Source of the DNA: Nostoc sp. ATCC 53789
GTDB lineage: Bacteria > Cyanobacteriota > Cyanobacteriia > Cyanobacteriales > Nostocaceae
Length of the DNA: 64,000 nucleotides
Assembly: GCF_009873495.1 (NCBI RefSeq)
Contig: NZ_CP046703.1
Location: 4,878,501 to 4,942,500 of the forward strand
Direction: 5' to 3'
The position numbers were made by a program, and so were the translations under genes. Numbering within the stretch: position 1 is the first letter of the stretch; each line of letters begins with the position of its first letter. Of the stretch, positions 1-8,871 are shown piece by piece. The notes beneath the pieces were generated by a model. The model worked only from the letters and a program-made list of their open reading frames with translations, did not search any database and had not been told where the DNA came from.

Positions 1-284
1 GGGCGTAAAATATCACAAGCGTTACGGATATCTGCAAAAACGAGGGATTCGTAAATTTTGTCTATCGGTAAGTTGGCACGAACTCCGGCTTCTATATCGG
101 CATCATAAATGACGTTACCTGCGATCGCTTTTTCAAAGATAGCTGGGTTAGAAGTAATCCCAGATATACCTTGATTTTCAACCAGGTCTTTGAGTTCACC
201 TGATTGAATAATGTCACGGGTCAAATTATCCATCCAGATACTTTGACCGTATTGCTTAATTTCTAGTAGATGATTGGTAGACAT
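1..284 (-). CDS. tal: Transaldolase, N-terminal part (runs off the left edge)
   Basis: The first 94 residues of transaldolase, the pentose phosphate enzyme that moves a dihydroxyacetone unit between sedoheptulose-7-phosphate and glyceraldehyde-3-phosphate. The visible part reads MSTNHLLEIKQYGQSIWMDN and continues into GISGITSNPAIFEKAI, the conserved TSNP segment near the N-terminus of the family. The Schiff-base lysine lies beyond the window. The gene follows fbp on the same strand after a 277-base gap. In Nostoc the order fbp-tal-zwf-opcA forms an operon that supplies NADPH in heterocysts and in the dark, so zwf and opcA are expected to the left of the window (inference). An AGGAG lies about 15 bases before the ATG, rather far for a ribosome binding site. 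Confidence 0.93.
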   Translation of the reverse strand, partial: MSTNHLLEIKQYGQSIWMDNLTRDIIQSGELKDLVENQGISGITSNPAIFEKAIAGNVIYDADIEAGVRANLPIDKIYESLVFADIRNACDILR

Positions 285-486
285 AGCTAGTTTATTTCAC
301 TCCTGTATAGTGATGTTTCTAAGTGAAGTTGGCAAAACGCATTGATACTTACTTTTGAATTGTGGCGTTGCCAATCACTTATCGCATCGGCCAGCTGAGA
401 TAATCCTTAATTGATCTTCAAAAAGCGCTATTTTGCATCCCCAATCCTAAATCACCATGATTAACGTTTAATTAATGGCAGATGAG

Positions 487-512
487 AGTACAGCACGGCG
501 TAAATAAACACC
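487..512. repeat. Dispersed repeat, copy 1 (AGTACARCACGGC...AAATAAAC)
   Basis: The words AGTACAGCACGGC and AAATAAAC here recur as AGTACAACACGGC and AAATAAAC with the same spacing at 30762-30788. Both copies are intergenic. This one lies in the fbp-tal gap. Confidence 0.45.
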
Positions 513-561
513 CTTATAAAATGTCTGAAACCCTTACGTAACAGGAATTACGAATTGTATT

Positions 562-1611
562 CTAGTGTCCGTTTTGAATAAAAGACTCTACCTTTGCGAC
601 ATCTTCTTTGCTGCCAATAATTAAAGGTGTGCGCTGATGCAGTTTTTTTGGCACTACATCCAAGATGTTTACCAATCCTGTCGTAGCACGACCGCCTGCT
701 TGCTCAATCAAAAAGGCGAGAGGAGCAGTTTCATAAAGCAAGCGCAATTTCCCTTCTGGGTTTTGAATTGTGCCTGGGTAGAGGAACACACCGCCTTGAA
801 CCAGAATTCTGTGGATGTCGCTTACCATTGCGCCGCTATAACGAGCGCTGTAGCCTTCTGTGCGATGAACGTACCGGATATATTCTCGAATCGATTCTTC
901 CCACTGCCAGAAGTTACCCTCATTCACGCTGTAAACGGAACCGTGATTAGGAATCCGAATATTCTCTTCTGTGAGAATAAATTCTCCTAAGCTGGGATCG
1001 AGAACAAAGGAATGAACGCCAGTACCTATAGTATAAACCAGCATCGTGCATGGCCCATACAGGATGTATCCGGCAGCAAGTTGCTTCCGGCCGTTGGTGA
1101 GGAGATCGGTTGCCTTACCATCGCTATCATTTCCTTCTTGTTGGCGAATGGCGAAAATGGAACCCAAGCTGAGATTATTATCAGTGTTGGATGAGCCATC
1201 AATTGGGTCATATAACAGGGTATAGCGACCAATGGGGCAATTTTCGGGGATGTAGTAGGGATTTTCCATTTCCTCAGAAGCGAGGCGACAGACTAAGCCG
1301 CTTTGCTTAAACACTGAGATAAATACATCATTGGCGTAGACATCCATCTTTTTGACGGATTCTCCTTGGACATTAACTTCCCCGGTAAAACCGAGAACGC
1401 CTTCCATTAAACCAGCGCGACTCATGCGGCGAGCAACCAGTTTACCTGCTAAGGCGATGCGATTCATCAGCGCACTTAAATCTTGTGCATCTGGCGAAAA
1501 ACTTTGAAGTTGCTGGAGGACGTGACGCGATAAGGTTGTACAATCACGATCTAGAGCTCTATCTGTAATTTCATTGATAGACGATTCTAAGGATTCTGGC
1601 GTTTTAGCCAT
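562..1611 (-). CDS. fbp: Fructose-1,6-bisphosphatase class I
   Basis: Cytosolic enzyme of gluconeogenesis and the Calvin cycle that removes the 1-phosphate of fructose-1,6-bisphosphate. The protein is 349 residues, normal for class I. It contains the metal-binding signature DPIDGSSN, the upstream acidic segment ASEEMENPYY, and the C-terminal sugar-phosphate-binding stretch around PEGKLRLLYE. The frame is open upstream to a GTG at 1632, but I prefer the ATG at 1611 because a GGAG sits nine bases before it. Genes of the same strand continue with tal, consistent with the cyanobacterial oxidative pentose phosphate operon, where FBPase regenerates hexose phosphate for recycling. Regulatory thiol sites were not examined. 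Confidence 0.96.
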   Translation of the reverse strand: MAKTPESLESSINEITDRALDRDCTTLSRHVLQQLQSFSPDAQDLSALMNRIALAGKLVARRMSRAGLMEGVLGFTGEVNVQGESVKKMDVYANDVFISVFKQSGLVCRLASEEMENPYYIPENCPIGRYTLLYDPIDGSSNTDNNLSLGSIFAIRQQEGNDSDGKATDLLTNGRKQLAAGYILYGPCTMLVYTIGTGVHSFVLDPSLGEFILTEENIRIPNHGSVYSVNEGNFWQWEESIREYIRYVHRTEGYSARYSGAMVSDIHRILVQGGVFLYPGTIQNPEGKLRLLYETAPLAFLIEQAGGRATTGLVNILDVVPKKLHQRTPLIIGSKEDVAKVESFIQNGH

Positions 1612-2126
1612 TTTTATGTTCTCCGCAGCCACTAGCTGTTAATTGGGTTTTAGTCGTGTATGGCAACTTATGGTTGCTGCTTCTATCTTAGAAAGGTAAT
1701 TTGAGAACTTAGATGCGACTTTAGATAAACTAAAGAAATGAGTTTTCAGTGACTCCTGTACTCAGAGCTTGTATACGTAGTAATTAGTCTAAAACAATAC
1801 CAATATTTTCTCGGTAGCTTTGTTGATGATTTGGACTAGCGATGCCTAAGCTTATCATTCTAAAAAGTTCCGATTTTAATTGGAGTCGCAACTAAAGAGA
1901 GATTTTGATGCGCTGTTCAACTCTTTTTACCCACTAAACCAGAATCAAAGTGGATAAAGTTCCAACTCCTCAATCAAATTCGATCCTTTATTCATCACTT
2001 TGCCCCTAGTGACGCTTTCTGTAAGACTACTTCTTATTAGAGGAAATTCTAAAGTAGAGGTTTAGTTTTCGCTATTAGCAGCGCATGGGTGTAACGCAAC
2101 TAGGATTTCGTGGAGCGGAATTAATT
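1612..2126. other. Intergenic region between fbp and the Uma2-family gene
   Basis: About 515 bases between divergent genes. It must hold the fbp promoter and probably that of the downstream plus-strand gene. I see no convincing NtcA box (GTA-N8-TAC), no tRNA and no protein-coding stretch. Confidence 0.5.
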
Positions 2127-2681
2127 ATGACTGCTTTAACTTTACAATTACCTCCTAATCTCAAATTTACGGATGAGGAATTTGAACAGATTGTTGCTGT
2201 GAATAAAGAGTTGCGTTTGGAATTAACTGCTGAAGGAGAATTGGTAATCATGTCACCCACTGGAGGAGAAACAGGAAACCGTAATTTTGATTTGTTAGGT
2301 CAACTATGGTTTTGGAACAGTCAAAATAATTTAGGAAAGGCTTTTTATTCTTCTACTGGTTTTAAACTTTCCAATGGCGCAACTCGTTCTCCTGATGCTT
2401 CTTGGATAAAGATGGAACGCTGGGATGCTCTCACACCACAACAAAGAAAAAAATATCTCCCCTTGTGCCCAGACTTTGCAATAGAATTGGTTTCTGAAAC
2501 TGATGATGTCGAAGACACTCAAGCCAAAATGCAGGAATACTTAGCAAATGGTTTACAACTTGGTTGGTTAATTAATCCCAAAGATAAACAAGTAATCATT
2601 TATCGCCCTCATCAAGCACCAGAAGCTTTACAATGTCCTACAAGTTTATCTGGCGAAGATGTTTCCCTGGTTTTATTTTAA
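2127..2681 (+). CDS. Uma2 family (DUF820) putative restriction-endonuclease-fold protein
   Basis: A 184-residue member of the Uma2/DUF820 family, which is greatly expanded in filamentous cyanobacteria and has a PD-(D/E)XK nuclease-like fold; its biological role is not established. Family hallmarks are visible: LRLELTAEGELVIMSPTGG near the N-terminus, SPDASWI in the middle (the acidic metal site), and CPDFAIELVSETD followed by the KMQEYLANG helix and LGWLINPKDK. The frame opens at 2085, but the ATG at 2127 has a GGAG 11 bases upstream and starts where the family starts. The gene stands alone. A nuclease activity is only inferred from the fold. Confidence 0.85.
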   Translation: MTALTLQLPPNLKFTDEEFEQIVAVNKELRLELTAEGELVIMSPTGGETGNRNFDLLGQLWFWNSQNNLGKAFYSSTGFKLSNGATRSPDASWIKMERWDALTPQQRKKYLPLCPDFAIELVSETDDVEDTQAKMQEYLANGLQLGWLINPKDKQVIIYRPHQAPEALQCPTSLSGEDVSLVLF

Positions 2682-2816
2682 ATTTACAGCCAATTTTTGC
2701 GTAGATGAATCGTTATTTTGATTGTTAATGCAAGTACTAGAAATAAAATCCCCTCTCACCACACTTACCTCAAAGGGAAGAGCTGTAGGTTGAGAGGGGA
2801 TAACTAAGAGTAATTA

Positions 2817-5800
2817 CTAGTTCTCTGAAGTTTCCTGAGAGAACTTTTTATGGATGGTTTTGGTGGATTCTCCATCAGCAGCTACTGTTATGAGATAGTC
2901 CATTAAACCATCTGAAAAGGGAAGACGCAGGTGGAAAGTACCATCGGGTTTGATTTTGATGGGATGTCCAGCAATGTTTACGCTTGTATTTGGTTGGGTT
3001 GCTCCGTGAATAATCAACTCAGCATCTGCTACAAACCAAAAATCCTCGTGGGAACGACTGAAAACGCGAACATTAGGTGAACGGGCGATGAGTAACCAAC
3101 GATCGCCTTCTGCTATATAACCAATTTCAACCATATAGTCGCGATCGCTTACGGGAATGGCCACAAAGCGATCGCGGGCTACTTCTTCACATTCATACTG
3201 CTGTACAAGCTGGGGACTTTGATAACTCAAGTCAATCCCAGTTACATCATAAAGGCGTACTACCAATTGAGAACCACCCTGTTGTAGCAGCGCTTTGTTC
3301 TGAGTCTGGGAAATGTGCCAAGAGACATAAGCCCATTTGGGAGTGCGGGGTGTGAGCAGTATGTTGCTTTCTTCTTCACTGCTCTTTTCTTCTACATCTA
3401 CCAAGTTAATAGCTGTTTCGCTTGGTAAGACTCCATTTTCAATGGTGGAATCTGTAGGAACAGGACTGAAAACACGAGCGATCGCAGAACGGGCAATAAA
3501 TAACCAGCGATCGCCATCAGCGACATAGCCAATTTCAGCTATGTAATCGCGATCGCTGATGGGAATTTCCACAAAGCGATCGTTTGCAGTCTCGTCACAT
3601 TCATACTGCTGGACAAACTGAGGATGTTGATAACTCAAGTCAATCCCAGTTGCATCATATAACCGCACTACCAATTTAGAGCCGCCCTGTTGTCGCAGTT
3701 CTGCTTTTTTGGTTTCGGATATCTCCCAAGAGACATCAGCCCATTGGGAAGTGCGAGGTGTAAGGACAAGACTGCTCTCTTCTTCAACATCTACCAAGTG
3801 AATATCTGTTTCATCCGCAATCGCCACATCATCAACGATGGGATCTGGATGCACAGAACTGGAGAAATGAACAACTGCTGAACGGGCGATGAATAACCAG
3901 CGATCGCCATCCGCGAGATAACCAATTTCAGCTATATAATCGCGATCGCTGGCGGGAACATCCGCTAGTCCGTCGTTTACTGTCTCTTCAGATTCATACT
4001 GCTTGACAAGCTGAGGACTTTGATGGCTCAAGTCAATCCCAGTCACATCATAAATCCGCACTAGAAATTGAGAGCCGCCCTGTTGACGCAGTGCTGCTTT
4101 CTTGGTTTCGGAGACTTCCCAAGAAACATGAGCCGATGTGGAAGTATGTGGTGTAAGGACAAGACTACTCTCTTCTTCAACATCTCCGAAGTGAATATCT
4201 GTTTCATCCGCAATCGCCACATCCTCAACGATCGGATCTGGATTCACAGGACTGAAGACACGAAGAATTGCGGAACGGGCGATCAATAACCAGTACTCGC
4301 CATAAGCGATATAACCAATTTCAGCTATGTAGTCGCGATCGCTGGCGGGAATCTCTACTAAGCGATCGTGTGCTGTCTCTGCACATTCATACTGCTGGAC
4401 AAGCTGGGGAGTTTGATAACTCAAGTCAATGCCAGTCACATCATACAGCCGCACTACCAATTGCGAACCGCCTTGTTGCCACAGTTCTGCTTTCTTGGTT
4501 TCAGAAATTTCCCAAGAGACATTAGCTGATGTCGAAGTATGCGGTGTGAGCAAAATACTGCTCTTATCTTCTGCATCTCCCAAGTGGATATCTGTTTCGG
4601 CTGCAATTGGCACATTGTCAATCGCAGTATCAGTTTCTCCTGGGGTATCCGATCCCAGATTAATCGCCCAGGCTCCAATTCCTGCGCCTGCTGCTAAAGC
4701 CGCAACGTCTGCAAAATCTATGGAGTTATTCTCAGCAGCACCTTCGCTAACAGTTGGCTCTGTTTGAGATTTTTCGTCTACCACCTCGATAGGAGGTTCG
4801 GCTGCATCTGCTACCACATTGAATACATCTACATCTGGCAATTCTGGCAAATTGAGCAGTGGAGATGGTGGTAACGGTGAAGGTTCCACTTCGTCAGAGT
4901 CTGGTAAGGGGAATTCATCTGTATCTTCAGTTGAGGTGATACTCTGTAGCCAGTTCAATTCTGCTTGAAGTTCCTCATCGATCTCATCTTCAGAAATTTC
5001 TGTGTCCCAATATTCCAAACCAGATGTTACTTCTGGCACATCTGGCAATTCTGGCAGTGGGGCTGTTACCTCAGATGAAGGCAGTTCTACATCAGAAGAT
5101 ATTTCTTCGGGAAGATTGCCCAAGTGAGGGTATGGAGTATTTACTACAGCTGCGGGGGCTTCTATATCCCATGCAACCTCATCAGAATCGGGTGTATTTG
5201 TCTCAGTATAATTATTTAGCTCGACCGTCTCGTCAATGGCGTTTGTTTCTGTTTCTTTGTTGTTAAAGGCAGACCAGGTAGCCGCCCCGATGCCCGTTGC
5301 TAAAGCCGCACCACCAGTTAAAGCTGCGGCTCCCGCTCCATTAGTTAGAGTAGAGGTTGTGCCTTCATAGAGGTTAGAAGTGCCATTAGTTGCCTCTTGG
5401 ACTAAATTGGATGTCCCGTGAGTCCCATTTTCAGCCAGGTCAGATTGGGTTTGAGCATAGATATTGAAAGGAGTGCGATCGGGGGTTTCTTGCTCTTGGA
5501 ATTGTGAAACTGGCTGTTCTTCAAGCATCGCTCCGTTAATGGAGGCAGCTGTGCTGGCATTAAGTACTGCTGTTTCTCCATCTTCTGGATCGGGTGGATG
5601 AGGATTTGATTCTGGTAGGTTGTCTGTTTTCTCATCGGATGATGGGTTTTTTCCGAGAGTCCACCAGGCCAACGCTGCAATTACACTAACAAGAAACAAA
5701 GGTAGCAGTACCCAAAACGGTACTTCTTTGTTGACAATTGGACTTTTTGGTGTAGTTGCAGGAGCGACAAAAGGCTGTTCGGCAAATGCAGAAGCAGTAG

Positions 5801-6785
5801 CACTAGGGGAAGCTGTCGCAGCAGGCTCAGGGATTGGAGCCTGGGCGCTGGGAGAAGGCGTGACAATAGGTTGTGATACGTTGGTTGCGATCGCCGTTGC
5901 TTCAGCTGTTCTTGCTTGTTCTATAGCCTGCTGTCCTGCGGGTGCAAGGGTAAAGCCAAGAAAATCTACTACGCTTAAGCTGGGATTTTTTTTGTAAACG
6001 TAAACTAAAGGTTGCGAGAAGGGATATTTTGCATCATCTGGCAAGGCTTGATGTAATTGCAGAACTCGCACATTTTGCAGCTTCGACACCTGATTAGCTA
6101 ACACATAGCTGATGCCATCTTTACCCAGTTGTTTGATGATTTCTGCGGTATTATCCTCAGTTAGTTGGGTAGCACTAGACCCTGTAGCAAATTCAGCAGT
6201 CTTGAAGGCTGGATAAGTGCGAAAAGTATTGCGAGTCTCACTTGTGTTCGGGTGGTCGATTAACCGAATTTTCCCTGGAGGCGCTCCTAATTGTGACCAA
6301 TTTGTAATTTGTCCCCGGAAAATCCGAGCAAATTGCCTACTAGTCAAGCTTCCTTTGAAAGGATTATCTGCGCTGACCACGATCGCAATCTTCTCACGGC
6401 GCAAGCGGACTTGCTCTAGTCCTTGAGCTTTTTCTGCTGGTGTCAACCCCCGCCCCATTGCTACGATGTCGATTTTGCCATCTAGCAAATCTTTCAGTGC
6501 TGTATCAGTGCCATTAGCGGCAACTTCAACCTTAGTACCCGAAAACTGTTTTTCAAAATTCTCTTTCAGACCTTGATTGATTGCACCCAAACTATTTGAA
6601 CCATCAATCCGAATTGTCGTTCCATTCTGCACTGTTTGCGGCAGTGTAAAAGAAGGAGACTCAGTTTTAGATTGCGCCAGTATGGGTTCTGATACCAGCA
6701 AACCTGCTGCCATAGGAGTTGTAGCTAAAGCAACCCATAGTATCAGCTTGATTATCGAAGTATCTTTTTTTTCTTGTTGCCACAT
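2817..6785 (-). CDS. Phosphate-binding-protein-like domain plus four DUF4912-type repeats, membrane anchored
   Basis: A 1322-residue protein. Residues 1-38 form a signal-peptide-like stretch. Residues about 50-295 look like a PstS-type substrate-binding domain (IDGSNSLGAINQGL, KIDIVAMGRGLTPAEK, NPFKGSLTSRQFARIF). A Pro/Ala/Ser-rich linker follows, then one strong membrane segment at about 357-376 and a long acidic low-complexity region to about 735. Four homologous units follow at about 741-846, 872-976, 1002-1109 and 1137-1242; each has SWE(I/V)SETKK, QQGGS, RLYDVTGIDLSYQ, a QYE segment, SDRDYIAEIGY and WL(F/L)IARS, the DUF4912 pattern. A final 75-residue beta-rich domain ends the protein. 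It is not next to pst transporter genes, so a transport role is unlikely; a cell-envelope sensing or scaffolding role is a guess. Calling of the domains is firm, function is not. Confidence 0.85.
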   Translation of the reverse strand: MWQQEKKDTSIIKLILWVALATTPMAAGLLVSEPILAQSKTESPSFTLPQTVQNGTTIRIDGSNSLGAINQGLKENFEKQFSGTKVEVAANGTDTALKDLLDGKIDIVAMGRGLTPAEKAQGLEQVRLRREKIAIVVSADNPFKGSLTSRQFARIFRGQITNWSQLGAPPGKIRLIDHPNTSETRNTFRTYPAFKTAEFATGSSATQLTEDNTAEIIKQLGKDGISYVLANQVSKLQNVRVLQLHQALPDDAKYPFSQPLVYVYKKNPSLSVVDFLGFTLAPAGQQAIEQARTAEATAIATNVSQPIVTPSPSAQAPIPEPAATASPSATASAFAEQPFVAPATTPKSPIVNKEVPFWVLLPLFLVSVIAALAWWTLGKNPSSDEKTDNLPESNPHPPDPEDGETAVLNASTAASINGAMLEEQPVSQFQEQETPDRTPFNIYAQTQSDLAENGTHGTSNLVQEATNGTSNLYEGTTSTLTNGAGAAALTGGAALATGIGAATWSAFNNKETETNAIDETVELNNYTETNTPDSDEVAWDIEAPAAVVNTPYPHLGNLPEEISSDVELPSSEVTAPLPELPDVPEVTSGLEYWDTEISEDEIDEELQAELNWLQSITSTEDTDEFPLPDSDEVEPSPLPPSPLLNLPELPDVDVFNVVADAAEPPIEVVDEKSQTEPTVSEGAAENNSIDFADVAALAAGAGIGAWAINLGSDTPGETDTAIDNVPIAAETDIHLGDAEDKSSILLTPHTSTSANVSWEISETKKAELWQQGGSQLVVRLYDVTGIDLSYQTPQLVQQYECAETAHDRLVEIPASDRDYIAEIGYIAYGEYWLLIARSAILRVFSPVNPDPIVEDVAIADETDIHFGDVEEESSLVLTPHTSTSAHVSWEVSETKKAALRQQGGSQFLVRIYDVTGIDLSHQSPQLVKQYESEETVNDGLADVPASDRDYIAEIGYLADGDRWLFIARSAVVHFSSSVHPDPIVDDVAIADETDIHLVDVEEESSLVLTPRTSQWADVSWEISETKKAELRQQGGSKLVVRLYDATGIDLSYQHPQFVQQYECDETANDRFVEIPISDRDYIAEIGYVADGDRWLFIARSAIARVFSPVPTDSTIENGVLPSETAINLVDVEEKSSEEESNILLTPRTPKWAYVSWHISQTQNKALLQQGGSQLVVRLYDVTGIDLSYQSPQLVQQYECEEVARDRFVAIPVSDRDYMVEIGYIAEGDRWLLIARSPNVRVFSRSHEDFWFVADAELIIHGATQPNTSVNIAGHPIKIKPDGTFHLRLPFSDGLMDYLITVAADGESTKTIHKKFSQETSEN
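3060..4570 (-). repeat. Four tandem coding repeats of 393-408 bases
   Basis: Within the large gene, the same word (CTCAAGTCAAT, antisense) recurs at 3226, 3634, 4027 and 4420, giving periods of 408, 393 and 393 bases (136, 131 and 131 codons). Nucleotide identity between units is high, which points to fairly recent internal duplication. Confidence 0.85.
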
Positions 6786-7164
6786 AAGCCCCTTAATTAA
6801 AGTAAAAAATAGAAAGCCTACCAGTCTTAACCCACAATCTTGTTAAAGATTATGGAGGAGACGCGCTAATTATACATCTGAGTTCTCTTTAGTTCTAAGT
6901 TCCTTCAGCGCACTTATATTGATTTATACTTGGACTGAGATTGTATAGCATGATAATTTATACTCTAATTGCCAGAGTCTGTTTACTATAAAATGTTCTA
7001 ATTTATATTGCAACTTATACCAAGTTGGTAGCTTATGGCCACAATTATGAATTATTGAATTACTAAAACTGGTAAAGTGTAGCAAATTCAATATTATTTA
7101 ACAATATTATTTTCAGTAATCCTGAGTACTGAGTATCTTCTTGCGTTAATTGAGTACTTATTGT
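6786..7164. other. AT-rich intergenic region
   Basis: About 380 bases between two minus-strand genes. It must carry the promoter of the large binding-protein gene. Nothing else recognised; one isolated CTTAACCC word does not make a Pho box. Confidence 0.4.
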
Positions 7165-8295
7165 TCAGCACTCAGAGGAATCTACTATATTTTTGAGATA
7201 ACAATGACAATCTGGCTTATCAATCAGCGACTCCACCAAAGCATTTAGGGCAGTAGCAGCTAAAGCGCCACCTCCCAAAGTTCCTGCAACTGTAATAAAA
7301 GGTATCCCTTGTTGCATCAGTTGTCGCTTGGCTGCGGGAGCATGACTAAAGCCAATGGGCATTCCAATTACTAATGCTGGCTGAATTTTTTGATTGCTAA
7401 TCGCTTCACAAATTTCTACAAGGACTGAGGGAGCATAACCAACTACCAGCACACAACCGTGATTTACTTGCAGCAATTTTGATCGCCATTCTTGATGTTG
7501 CCAAAAAGCTGCTTCTGCTTCTGTGGCGGTAGTAATGTGGGGATTATCAATTAAGGTTTCAGTGCGACATCCCAAGTGAAGTAATCGGGTTTGATCCAAA
7601 GCAGCCGCAACCGTTTGGGTATCAACAACGATTTGACAGCTTGAAGATAAGGCTTCTCGACTAGCTGCGATCGCATCTCGGCTCAATTTTACAAAGGATA
7701 CTAAACTCACATCGCCACAAGCCAAAACCAACTGAGAAATTAAGTGTTGTTCAATTTCCGAACGGTGAGATAAATCTGGTAGTAAGCGTTGTAGCGATTC
7801 TGTAAAAGCTTCTGAGTGGCTATGAATTTCGGCATCCAAGCCACTCCAGAGATTTTCCAATCCCCCCAATCCGGCTTGGGTTTCGACATCAAGTAACTTG
7901 AGTTGTGCCAAAACTTCCGCCTGGATAATTTGGCAATGGCGATCGCGCCCCAATAATCCTTCTAATGCTGATGCAGTTTGCCGCAATTGAGAAATTTGTT
8001 GCATCACCGCGCGATATTGCTGCTGGAGTTGTCCCATGAGGTTAACAGTTGTGTCGGCTTCTGGTTCCACTTCCAAAATATTGCGGATATGGTTTAGCTG
8101 AAACCCTTGCTGCTTCAGTGCTACAATCCGTTGCAGCCTGAGAACATCTGTTTTGGTATAGAGACGGTAATTGCTGTGCGATCGCACTGGTTGCGGTAGC
8201 AGCCCCAATTGATGATAATGCCTTACCATGCGCGGAGTTAAACCGCCGCCGACTGCATCAGTGAGTTCTTTAATAGTTAAGCAACCAGCGTTCAT
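7165..8295 (-). CDS. coaR: CoaR: MerR-family cobalt sensor with precorrin-8X methylmutase-like domain
   Basis: A 376-residue regulator. Residues 1-75 are a MerR winged-helix domain (PRMVRHYHQLGLLP, SNYRLYTKTDVLRLQRI). A coiled segment follows, and residues about 215-360 match the CbiC precorrin isomerase fold (TATEAEAAFW, CVLVVGYAPSVLVEICEAI, PALVIGMPIGFSHAPAAKRQ, TLGGGALAATALNALV). The C-terminus carries C363-H364-C365, the Cys-His-Cys motif that CoaR of Synechocystis needs to sense cobalt. CoaR is known to activate coaT when cobalt is present, with the isomerase-like domain linking it to the corrin pathway. coaT lies divergently at 10211 with a MerR-type operator before it. Unusually, two other genes separate them; the coaR ATG lies three bases after the stop of the previous gene, so it is very probably cotranscribed with it. 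Identification is strong. Confidence 0.95.
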   Translation of the reverse strand: MNAGCLTIKELTDAVGGGLTPRMVRHYHQLGLLPQPVRSHSNYRLYTKTDVLRLQRIVALKQQGFQLNHIRNILEVEPEADTTVNLMGQLQQQYRAVMQQISQLRQTASALEGLLGRDRHCQIIQAEVLAQLKLLDVETQAGLGGLENLWSGLDAEIHSHSEAFTESLQRLLPDLSHRSEIEQHLISQLVLACGDVSLVSFVKLSRDAIAASREALSSSCQIVVDTQTVAAALDQTRLLHLGCRTETLIDNPHITTATEAEAAFWQHQEWRSKLLQVNHGCVLVVGYAPSVLVEICEAISNQKIQPALVIGMPIGFSHAPAAKRQLMQQGIPFITVAGTLGGGALAATALNALVESLIDKPDCHCYLKNIVDSSEC

Positions 8296-8298
8296 GAT

Positions 8299-8871
8299 TT
8301 ACTCCAACAACGGCAAAATTCTTTGTAACTCTTCACAAGCCGCCTGAAGAGATGGCGGCGCATTTTCATCTAAAATCCCTTGAGAACACTGGTTTGCTAA
8401 TTGTTCAACACCGGGTTTACAAATTGCCTCATTTTTAGGGAATTTTGGGTATTTGGATTTTTCTGCTTCTTCTTCAACAACTTCTCCTGTTCGTAAATAA
8501 TGTATCCAAGTTTCGATATTTCTTTTTGGCACGAAGATTGCTATTTTCTCATCAGGCTTACGAAGTTCCTGTGAATTTTCTATCAGTGCATTATCTAATT
8601 CTTTCAGTGTTGCCTTTACTGTCGCAGTATCTGCATCAATCAATACAACTAACATTCCTGAACGATAGTTTTTTCGCCGATATTCTTTAACCTCTGCTGC
8701 ATAATGCTTTCTAACAAACTGCTCTCCTGCACCTTTACCTGTTGGGGAAGTCCTAATTGTGACGTTTTTTGGATTTATATTAAAGCCTCGCTTTTTTAAA
8801 AAATGGTATGCAAAAACTTGCTGTTGTAGATCCTCACATAAAATTACTATCTGTACTCTATTCTGGGTCAT
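8299..8871 (-). CDS. TOPRIM-like protein paired with an ABC-type ATPase (putative defence module)
   Basis: A 190-residue protein I do not recognise by name. It starts with a beta strand ending in a conserved-looking acid (QIVILCEDLQQQ), has a glycine-rich turn (SPTGKGAGEQF), a second strand with a DxD motif (MLVVLIDADT), and later KRNIETWIHYL. The order acid, DxD, acid fits a TOPRIM-type nuclease fold, as in OLD-family and PARIS AriB-like proteins; this is inference from pattern only. The frame opens at 8889, but the ATG at 8871 is preferred: it overlaps the end of the upstream ATPase gene by 14 bases, typical of translational coupling. The next gene, coaR, begins three bases after this stop. 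An alternative is a DUF4276-like protein of unknown activity. Confidence 0.6.
   Translation of the reverse strand: MTQNRVQIVILCEDLQQQVFAYHFLKKRGFNINPKNVTIRTSPTGKGAGEQFVRKHYAAEVKEYRRKNYRSGMLVVLIDADTATVKATLKELDNALIENSQELRKPDEKIAIFVPKRNIETWIHYLRTGEVVEEEAEKSKYPKFPKNEAICKPGVEQLANQCSQGILDENAPPSLQAACEELQRILPLLE

Noticed and set aside
3337..6426. Many plus-strand frames opposite the 1322-residue protein
   Set aside because: They recur with the same period as the coding repeats and are antisense shadows.
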